From assembly GCA_937969485.1 (NCBI GenBank), contig CALBVQ010000102.1, forward strand, positions 1 through 13,280: a stretch of DNA of 13,280 nucleotides, read 5' to 3'. Shown one piece after another: positions 7,652-13,280 of the stretch; within the stretch, counting starts at the first letter, position 1, and each line of letters opens with the position of its first letter. The notes under the pieces are model-generated. The model did not search any database. It was given only the letters and a program-made list of their open reading frames with translations, and was not told the DNA's origin. A program made the position numbers and the translations under genes. Origin of the DNA: an uncultured Saprospiraceae bacterium (lineage in GTDB: Bacteria; Bacteroidota; Bacteroidia; Chitinophagales; Saprospiraceae).

Positions 7652-7717
7652 TTTAAACCGAAATATCCAGTAAGATCGATTGAGTAAGAATTAGCCAAGC
7701 GCTATATTTCGTTAAAT
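7652..7717. repeat. Short inverted repeat resembling the ends of the dispersed repeat
   Basis: The left arm tttaaaccgaaatat (7652-7666) and right arm atatttcgttaaat (7704-7717) are near-complements flanking about 37 bases. The left arm and the bases after it match the outer end of the dispersed repeat (reverse of 10825-10847) at about 18 of 23 positions by eye. It may be an internally deleted relative of that element, or a coincidence in AT-rich DNA. Confidence 0.35.
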
Positions 7718-7776
7718 CTCTTCTCTTTGATTAACGTTAATTGTGGTTTGATAAATGATAATTGATTTGTAGGCAG

Positions 7777-7784
7777 TATATTTG
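7777..7784 (+). promoter_or_regulatory. Probable -7 promoter element of sucA
   Basis: The sequence tatatttg is an exact match to the Bacteroidota -7 consensus TAnnTTTG. It would place the transcription start near 7790, giving a leader of about 40 bases before the sucA ATG at 7833. The -33 element is not clear: tttg at 7747-7750 is about 26 bases upstream, longer than the usual spacing. Confidence 0.55.
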
Positions 7785-7832
7785 CGGACTGTACGAAGGT
7801 GACTGGTAAAGAGCACTGAAAAAGACAATAAA

Positions 7833-10583
7833 ATGGCAAACGATTATTCTTATGTATTTAATGCACATCCTACTTTTATAGAAGAGATGTATACTTCATT
7901 TCAGAAGGATCCTACTTCTATCGAAGACGGTTGGAGAGCTTTCTTTCAAGGTTTCGAATTTAATAACGTAAATCTAGACGATACTATTTCCAATGGTCAG
8001 GCATCAATAGGAGGAAGTGATAACCTAGTCAAAGAACTGGGAGTTCTGTCACTAATCCGTGCATTTAGGAACAGAGGTCACTTATTGAGTACCACAAATC
8101 CTATACGACTTAGAAAAAATCGCAAGCCTAAGCTAGAGCTTGAAGACTACAATCTCAGTGATAGTGATAAAGGGACAAAATTCTTTGCTGGTAAAGAAAT
8201 TGGTCTTGAAAATGCGACCTTAGATGAAATTATTGCACGACTTCACCAAGTGTATGGCCAAAAAATTGGTATCGAATATACCCATATTCAAGACGCGGAA
8301 CAAAGATTCTGGTTGAGAGACAAAATGGAATCTGTACCTGCGAAAGATGATTATGGTCTAGACCTAGATACTAAAAAACGTATCCTTACTAAACTGAATG
8401 AAGCTACTATTCTTGAAGAATTTCTTGATAAAAAGTTTAGAGGTCAAAAGCGGTTTTCTCTTGAGGGAGGTGACTCAATGATTCCAGCAATTGATAGAAT
8501 AATTCTAGATGCCGCACAAGCTGGTGTTGAAGAGGTTGTTATTGGTATGGCGCATAGGGGTAGGCTTAATGTACTTGCTAATATCATGAGAAAAACGTAC
8601 AAGAATATTTTCTCTGAATTTGAAGGGGCGTATATCCCCAAAGGATATATGGGTTCTGGTGATGTAAAATATCATATGGGATACAGCTCGCAGATCGAAG
8701 TTGATGGTAAAAGAGTAGACTTAAAATTAATGCCAAATCCTTCTCACCTAGAGTCGGTTGGTCCAGTTGTTGAAGGTTTTGCTCGTGCAAAAGCTGATAT
8801 CGAATACGCTTCAGACTATGACAAAATTCTTCCTATTCTTCTTCATGGAGATGCTGCTGTTGCTGGTCAAGGTGTTGTTTATGAAACAGCACAAATGAGC
8901 GGTTTGGAAGCTTATCAAACAGGTGGAACGATTCACTTCGTAATAAATAATCAGATCGGATTTACAACTGATTTCTACGACGGTAGAACGTCAACGTATT
9001 CTACTGCAGCAGCAAATGCAATCGGAGCGCCGGTTCTTCACTGTAATGGTGATGATCCAGAAGGCGTTGTTTATGCTGTAAAGATCGCAACTGAATTCCG
9101 TCAAAAATTCAATATGGATGTTTTCATCGATATGGTTTGCTACAGAAAGCATGGCCATAATGAAGGCGATGATCCATCATATACACAACCTCAGATGTAT
9201 TCTATCATTAAGGATCACAGAAATCCAAGAGAATTATACGCTGAAACACTGTCTCAAAGAGGCGATGTAGACACAGAACTTGGTTCTCAAATGCAAAAGG
9301 CATTTGACGATGATCTTCAAGAAAGACTTGCCGAAGTAAAGCAAAAACCGCTACCTTACGAGTACCAAAAACTGGAAGAAGACTGGAGAAATCTAGAAAA
9401 GAAAGAATTCGATACGTCGAAAGCAATTAGCCCAAAAACAGCAATTGCAAAAACCAAGCTAAAGAAGATCATAAACCATTGCATCAACCTACCTAAGGAT
9501 TTCGAGACGGTTAAGAAACTAGATCGATTGATGAAAGGGAAAAGTAAGTTACTCGCTGACAATAAATACGATTGGGCAATGGGTGAGTGGCTAGCATTTG
9601 GTTCGATATTGGTTGACAATAGGAATGTAAGAATGACAGGTCAGGATGTGGAGAGAGGTACTTTCTCACATAGACATGCCATTTTCAAAAGCCCCGACGA
9701 AGTTTCTGATTACAATAGGTTCAACAATATAGAAAAGAAGCAAGGAAGACTGAGTATTTATAACTCTCACCTTTCGGAATTCGCAGTAATGGGATTTGAG
9801 TATGGATATTCACTGGCTACGCCAAACGATCTTGTCGTGTGGGAAGCACAGTTCGGTGATTTCTACAACGGTGCTCAAACAATTGTTGATCAATATATTT
9901 CTGCAGGTGAAAGCAAGTGGGGAAGAATGAGTGGACTTGTTCTACTTTTACCTCATGGTTTTGCAGGACAGGGACCTGAACACAGTAGTGCTAGACCTGA
10001 GCGTTTCTTGCAGCAATGCGCAGAGTTTAACATGATTGTCACTAACATCACTACTCCAGCTAATTACTTTCATGCACTTCGCCGTCAGATCACTTGGAAT
10101 TTTAGAAAACCACTTGTGAATATGGCACCTAAATCTCTCCTTAGGCACCCTGATTGTCTATCGACTGCAGAAGATTTTACCGGAAATACAAAATTCCAAG
10201 AAGTAATAGGAGATACTGTAGCTGACGCTAAAAAGGCAAAGAAACTTATCTTCTGTTCTGGAAAAGTTTACTACGATTTAGCCAAAGAGAGAGCAGAAAA
10301 AGGAAAGGAGAAGGACATTGCGATCGTAAGAATTGAGCAACTTTATCCATTCCCTGCTAAGCAAGTAGATGATATAATTGCTACTTATAAAGGGGCGAAA
10401 GAGATTCTTTGGGTACAAGAAGAACCGGAAAATATGGGATATTGGAGATTCATCATGGCTAATATGAGAAGATCACCAATCGAAGTGATTTCTCGGCCAG
10501 CTTCGGCTTCACCAGCTACTGGTTATAAGAAGGTACACGACGGAGAGCAAAGTGAAATTTTGGCGGAAGCCATAGGAAAATAA
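7833..10583 (+). CDS. sucA: 2-oxoglutarate dehydrogenase E1 component (EC 1.2.4.2)
   Basis: SucA is the thiamine-diphosphate-dependent E1 subunit that decarboxylates 2-oxoglutarate and passes the succinyl group to the lipoyl domain of E2 in the TCA cycle. The 916 residues are a normal length. The N-terminal E1o segment is at 4-42. Active-site elements are AHRGR (H241), KYHMG (H281), the diphosphate motif GDAAVAGQG (339-347) with INN (371-373), YRKHGHNEGDDP (437-448), the transketolase-like motif WEAQFGDF (670-677), HGFAGQGPEHSSARPE (708-723) and the C-terminal WVQEEPENMGYW (860-871). All expected histidines are present, so it should be active. The ATG follows A-rich sequence, as usual in this phylum. 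Expression probably starts at the -7 box around 7780. No E2 gene (sucB/odhB) follows, so the partner must be encoded elsewhere. Confidence 0.98.
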   Translation: MANDYSYVFNAHPTFIEEMYTSFQKDPTSIEDGWRAFFQGFEFNNVNLDDTISNGQASIGGSDNLVKELGVLSLIRAFRNRGHLLSTTNPIRLRKNRKPKLELEDYNLSDSDKGTKFFAGKEIGLENATLDEIIARLHQVYGQKIGIEYTHIQDAEQRFWLRDKMESVPAKDDYGLDLDTKKRILTKLNEATILEEFLDKKFRGQKRFSLEGGDSMIPAIDRIILDAAQAGVEEVVIGMAHRGRLNVLANIMRKTYKNIFSEFEGAYIPKGYMGSGDVKYHMGYSSQIEVDGKRVDLKLMPNPSHLESVGPVVEGFARAKADIEYASDYDKILPILLHGDAAVAGQGVVYETAQMSGLEAYQTGGTIHFVINNQIGFTTDFYDGRTSTYSTAAANAIGAPVLHCNGDDPEGVVYAVKIATEFRQKFNMDVFIDMVCYRKHGHNEGDDPSYTQPQMYSIIKDHRNPRELYAETLSQRGDVDTELGSQMQKAFDDDLQERLAEVKQKPLPYEYQKLEEDWRNLEKKEFDTSKAISPKTAIAKTKLKKIINHCINLPKDFETVKKLDRLMKGKSKLLADNKYDWAMGEWLAFGSILVDNRNVRMTGQDVERGTFSHRHAIFKSPDEVSDYNRFNNIEKKQGRLSIYNSHLSEFAVMGFEYGYSLATPNDLVVWEAQFGDFYNGAQTIVDQYISAGESKWGRMSGLVLLLPHGFAGQGPEHSSARPERFLQQCAEFNMIVTNITTPANYFHALRRQITWNFRKPLVNMAPKSLLRHPDCLSTAEDFTGNTKFQEVIGDTVADAKKAKKLIFCSGKVYYDLAKERAEKGKEKDIAIVRIEQLYPFPAKQVDDIIATYKGAKEILWVQEEPENMGYWRFIMANMRRSPIEVISRPASASPATGYKKVHDGEQSEILAEAIGK

Positions 10584-10613
10584 AAGAAAGGTTTTCAGTG
10601 AGAGCATATTGTT

Positions 10614-10640
10614 TTTCTTTGGGGTTCAACCCCAAAGAAA
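10614..10640. terminator. Hairpin after sucA, likely terminator without U-tail
   Basis: A perfect 11-bp stem, tttctttgggg (10614-10624) with ccccaaagaaa (10630-10640), closes the loop ttcaa. It starts 30 bases after the sucA stop. The lower stem is T-run against A-run, so neither strand has a clean U-tract after the stem, which weakens the terminator call. The same layout is seen after folB. Confidence 0.6.
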
Positions 10641-10647
10641 CCTTAAT

Positions 10648-10855
10648 AAGGCTAAACACGAATTATGCATTAGGTATTTCGTAATGAGAGGTTAAAATGC
10701 AGAGAGAATGAGAGCTCAATAGTTATTTTGTAGCTCAGACGTGGTCAACATCACAGTGAGCATCAAAAGAACCGAACGTACGAACGTGCCCATTATCGAT
10801 GCAGTTTGAGTTCGTAGTAGATGTCTTAATACGTATTTCGGGTTAAATTAGCCTT
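10648..10855 (-). repeat. Dispersed repeat, copy 2, with MITE-like terminal inverted repeats
   Basis: The core (10656-10801, minus strand) matches window positions 1-135 at about 85%. The ends are inverted repeats. At the left are aaggcta (10648-10654) and the bases up to 10674; at the right are the bases from 10825 and tagcctt (10849-10855). About 16 of 22 inner end positions pair, plus the 7-base outer match, with a 3-base offset. The total of about 208 bp with no coding capacity fits a miniature inverted-repeat element. A direct duplication of acgttcgt marks a change unique to this copy. In both copies a hairpin lies just beyond the same end, which also allows a small RNA gene with its terminator. 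No target-site duplication could be recognised with confidence. Confidence 0.7.
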
Positions 10856-10899
10856 TAAATTAATTATACCGACTGAAATATTTTAACTTTTCAAACAAG

Positions 10900-10928
10900 T
10901 TTGTTCTTGCACTAGTTATAATACTTTG
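10900..10928 (+). promoter_or_regulatory. Candidate promoter for TPR lipoprotein-folB pair
   Basis: tttg (10900-10903), then 18 bases, then tactttg (10922-10928) resembles the Bacteroidota -33/-7 arrangement, with one base missing from TAnnTTTG. A start near 10935 would leave about 85 bases of leader before the ATG at 11022. It lies just outside the dispersed repeat. Confidence 0.35.
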
Positions 10929-11021
10929 ACTTCGTTCAACGTACAAGTATTAATTTTTGGATAAAACGAATACGCCAAAAACGAACAAAAAGTCATCAAT
11001 CCTTAAAGTAAACTTAAACTT

Positions 11022-12443
11022 ATGAAGAATCAGATTTCAACTTTACTAGTAGTTCTAGCCTTCTTTATATCTTCATGTACTCCTAAAACAACGGAGAAAA
11101 TCGTTGAAGCACCAGTAGAAAAAAAGGTAACTAAGGTAATAGAGTGTGCGACTTTCAATGACCTTGGGAGTAAACAAGAAGCGGCTGTGACGGCGTTTAT
11201 TTTATATAAAGATGAATTAAAATTAAAAAATTACGAGGCGGCTTACCCGCTTTGGCAGAAGGCGATGAGAATGGCGCCCAAAGCTGATGGAAACAAGTCT
11301 TACCACTACGATGATGGTGTGAAACTTTTCACATATTTTGCAGATCAAGAGACAGTCGAAGACAATAGAATGATGTGGGCGGATTCTATGAAAGTTCTTT
11401 ATGCAAGAAAGGCTAAGTGTTACGGGTCATCGCTCGAAATGCAATCTAAGCAAGCATATGACATGTACTATAATTTCCGAGATGAGGTGGGTGACCAGTA
11501 CTTGTATGGGTTGATGAAAGAAGTTGTTGACGCAAAAGGAAATGATATGCCTGAATTTCTAGTGAATCCGTTCAGTAACCTTATTGTTTCAAATGTAATA
11601 GAGAAGGATATCGAGGTGGACGAGGCAAAGAAATATGCCAACATGGTGATGGACATAATCGCAAACGGAAATGCCAATTGCGGGGATGACTGCAAGAACT
11701 GGAAAATTATCAACGATTACTCACTGGGCAGACTAGCAGTGCTGGAACGTTTCCCTGCATTCTATCCTTGTGATTATTACGCAGACAAGTATTTCTCAGA
11801 GTTTGAAGCTGCACCAACTGACTGTGATGTGATAGAATCTGTGTACGCAAGATTGAAAAGGGGTGGTTGTGAAGATACTGATACGCGATTGCTGGAAATT
11901 AAGAATGCATATGATTCTAATTGCAAGAAGGTTGCAACGAAGGGACCAGTAGGAGAGGCATATGATATGTATAGAAGTGGTGATTATGAGAAAGCAATTG
12001 AGATGTTCGATGCATATTTTGCCACTGAAACGGACAAGGAGAAATTAGCTAAGAACCAATTGCTTGTCGCTAAAATCTATTACAGAGATATCAAGGATTT
12101 TCCGAAAGCTAGAAAGTACGCATTAGACGCGGCTTCCAATAAAGCTAACTGGGGAGCTCCATATGTGTTGATCGGCAAATTATACGCTTCAAGTGGCCCT
12201 ATTTGTGGTCCAGGAACAGGTTGGAAATCACAGATTGTAGCTTGGCCAGCGATTGACAAGTGGAACTACGCTAAGTCAATCGATCCCTCGGTTGCGAGTG
12301 AGGCAAACGGATTAATCAAAACGTATCAGCAGTACATGCCTGCTGTCGAAGATATATTCTCTAGGCCCAACGTTAAAGAGGGCGGATCTTTCTATGTGGG
12401 ATGCTGGATTAAGGAGAATACTACTGCAAGAGCAGCAAAATAA
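11022..12443 (+). CDS. TPR-repeat lipoprotein
   Basis: The 473-residue protein has a lipoprotein signal: K2, hydrophobic core, lipobox ISSC with C19, then a Thr/Pro/Glu/Lys-rich linker (20-40). It should sit in the outer or cytoplasmic membrane facing the periplasm. TPR-like helical hairpins are visible near 56-88 (KNYEAAYPLWQKAM) and 311-375 (MYRSGDYEKAIEMFDAYF). A distinctive C-terminal block, SSGPICGPGTGW (390-401) through WPAIDKWNYAKSIDP (408-422), recurs, as far as I recall, in a conserved TPR family of Bacteroidota. Several cysteine pairs (C133, C220/C224, C250, C268, C283) suit an oxidising compartment. The function is unknown; protein-protein interaction is inferred. folB starts 3 bases after its stop, so the two are likely cotranscribed and translationally coupled. 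Confidence 0.88.
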   Translation: MKNQISTLLVVLAFFISSCTPKTTEKIVEAPVEKKVTKVIECATFNDLGSKQEAAVTAFILYKDELKLKNYEAAYPLWQKAMRMAPKADGNKSYHYDDGVKLFTYFADQETVEDNRMMWADSMKVLYARKAKCYGSSLEMQSKQAYDMYYNFRDEVGDQYLYGLMKEVVDAKGNDMPEFLVNPFSNLIVSNVIEKDIEVDEAKKYANMVMDIIANGNANCGDDCKNWKIINDYSLGRLAVLERFPAFYPCDYYADKYFSEFEAAPTDCDVIESVYARLKRGGCEDTDTRLLEIKNAYDSNCKKVATKGPVGEAYDMYRSGDYEKAIEMFDAYFATETDKEKLAKNQLLVAKIYYRDIKDFPKARKYALDAASNKANWGAPYVLIGKLYASSGPICGPGTGWKSQIVAWPAIDKWNYAKSIDPSVASEANGLIKTYQQYMPAVEDIFSRPNVKEGGSFYVGCWIKENTTARAAK

Positions 12444-12446
12444 AAT

Positions 12447-12806
12447 ATGGCACAGAAAAAATTCTCAGTTGGGTTAGAAGGAATGAAATTTTACGCTTTT
12501 CATGGGTTTTACCATGAGGAGCAAAAGGTAGGACGGCAGTTTGTTGTCGACGTCTTGCTCGATGTTGATTCTGAGCTAGATGGGGAGGATCATATCGGTG
12601 ATACGTTCAATTATGAGACTATTTTCAAAATCACTAAAGATGAAATGGCTAATACCCAAAAATTGATAGAAACGGTGGGTTACAACATTAAGCAGCGTCT
12701 GATTGAAGCTGCTGATCATCCTATTTCTGGTAAGATAAAGATCTCTAAAGAAAGTCCATTGATGGGAGGTGAAGTCAAGCGATCTGTTATCATAATTTAT
12801 GTTTAG
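12447..12806 (+). CDS. folB: Dihydroneopterin aldolase (EC 4.1.2.25)
   Basis: FolB converts 7,8-dihydroneopterin to 6-hydroxymethyl-7,8-dihydropterin and glycolaldehyde in folate synthesis, in the cytoplasm as an oligomer of the tunnelling fold. The 119 residues match the family length. Conserved features are the opening FYAFHGFYHEE (15-25) with the catalytic-type glutamate E25 of the E-x-x-x-G motif, DTFNYETIF (52-60), KLIETVGYNI (72-81), and ISKESPLMGGEV (99-110) with the catalytic-type lysine K101. The usual double proline after K is S-P here, a modest variation. The ATG lies 3 bases after the stop of the TPR gene with no separate promoter, so expression should depend on the upstream gene. 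A hairpin follows 10 bases after its stop. No other folate genes are in the window. Confidence 0.95.
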   Translation: MAQKKFSVGLEGMKFYAFHGFYHEEQKVGRQFVVDVLLDVDSELDGEDHIGDTFNYETIFKITKDEMANTQKLIETVGYNIKQRLIEAADHPISGKIKISKESPLMGGEVKRSVIIIYV

Positions 12807-12815
12807 TGTGTTGTT

Positions 12816-12845
12816 TTTATTTCTGGGCTTTCGCCCAAAAATAAA
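12816..12845. terminator. Hairpin after folB, likely terminator
   Basis: The arms 12816-12828 and 12833-12845 pair at 12 of 13 positions: tgggc with gccca inside, tttattt with aaataaa outside, one C/A mismatch. The loop is tttc. As with the hairpin after sucA, the lower stem is T-rich against A-rich and no separate U-tract follows. Position directly after the folB stop supports termination. Confidence 0.65.
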
Positions 12846-13070
12846 TAATCGACATTTTCAGCAACGGTCTTAATTCCTTTAAGAACTCAGTTAAGTTACT
12901 GTCAAAATATCTTGTGTTCAAAAGAAATTATAGATAGGATAGGTAATTTTATTTTTAAAATTCTATTTTTAGCCGAACGAAAGTTTGTATTTCCGATTGT
13001 GTAGAATTCAAAGGATTCTCATTTAAATTGGTGTACTACTATCATTGACAAAAAACTAGACTAAATATTT

Positions 13071-13280
13071 ATGAGTTCAACTTCTAAAGATTCGATTTTT
13101 GATTCAACGGTACTCGGGCATCCTTCCGGATTATTCGTATTGTTCTTTACTGAAATGTGGGAGCGATTTTCATATTATGGAATGCGTGCCATCTTAGTAT
13201 TATTCCTTATGAGTTCCATAGGTATTGGCGGATGGGGATGGACAAGTTCTGAGGCATTGGCATTGTATGGTACGTATACT
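13071..13280 (+). CDS. POT-family proton-dependent peptide transporter, N-terminal part
   Basis: The first 70 residues are present and the gene runs past the window end. GHPSGLFVLFFTEMWERFSY begins at residue 16 and holds the ExxERFxYY motif (E28, E31, R32, Y35, Y36) of the proton-coupled oligopeptide transporter (POT/PTR2) family. The two glutamates and the arginine take part in proton coupling. The hydrophobic stretches at about 20-30 and 37-52 fit the start of helix 1 and its extension, and the motif lies in helix 1 as expected. The protein should be an inner-membrane importer of di- and tripeptides, normally 12-14 helices and about 500 or more residues. The ATG follows an AT-rich stretch (ctaaatattt) with no clear ribosome binding site; a start further upstream has no family support. 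Confidence 0.93.
   Translation, partial: MSSTSKDSIFDSTVLGHPSGLFVLFFTEMWERFSYYGMRAILVLFLMSSIGIGGWGWTSSEALALYGTYT

Noticed and set aside
12945..12962. AT-only hairpin aatttta/taaaatt
   Set aside because: The composition is purely A/T in an AT-rich spacer, so a stem this size is expected by chance; the hairpin at 12816-12845 already accounts for termination.
13045..13050. TTGACA resembling a sigma-70 -35 box before the peptide transporter gene
   Set aside because: It is 20 bases from the ATG, leaving no room for a -10 element and leader, and Bacteroidota promoters use a different consensus.
1..13280. CRISPR array, tRNA or rRNA genes, phage or restriction/defence genes
   Set aside because: No regularly spaced direct repeats, no cloverleaf-like sequence and no proteins of these classes were seen on either strand.

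Overview
The window looks like a chromosomal segment of a marine or environmental member of the Bacteroidota. The evidence is low-GC DNA, two exported proteins with type IX secretion (T9SS) C-terminal domains (one type A, one type B), lipoproteins whose lipoboxes end in S-C with charged residues after the cysteine, A-rich starts in place of strong Shine-Dalgarno sites, and a TAnnTTTG-like -7 element upstream of sucA. Genus cannot be fixed from the sequence; Flavobacteriia or Saprospiria-like lineages are plausible.

Layout. 1-311 has no firm gene: it holds one copy of a dispersed repeat (1-139) and a canonical terminator (148-180); I see nothing in 181-311. A large methyltransferase with two winged-helix-like segments lies on the minus strand (312-1916), diverging from an unrecognised, possibly lipidated protein (2058-2873). 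The latter converges on a strong hairpin (2917-2952) shared with a minus-strand cassette of three exported proteins. In transcription order these are a small T9SS type A protein (7293-6721), a 752-residue multidomain T9SS type B protein (6716-4458) and a PKD-containing lipoprotein (4440-2980). Spacings of 4 and 17 bp suggest one operon building or decorating the cell surface.

The 539-bp region 7294-7832 contains a palindrome and a -7-like box for the cassette, a folded-looking stretch, a second palindrome, a short inverted repeat related to the ends of the dispersed repeat, and the sucA promoter. sucA (7833-10583) encodes the E1 subunit of 2-oxoglutarate dehydrogenase of the TCA cycle; no E2 gene (sucB/odhB) follows. 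The 438-bp region 10584-11021 holds a hairpin after sucA, the second copy of the dispersed repeat in opposite orientation (10648-10855), and a promoter candidate. A TPR lipoprotein (11022-12443) and folB (12447-12806, folate synthesis) follow as a tight pair ending in a hairpin (12816-12845). The last 210 bases are the start of a POT-family peptide transporter that runs off the window. 12846-13070 is AT-rich with no clear promoter.

The housekeeping genes are ordinary. The parts most worth a second look are the inverted dispersed repeat with MITE-like ends, or alternatively a small RNA family, and the three-gene surface-protein cassette.
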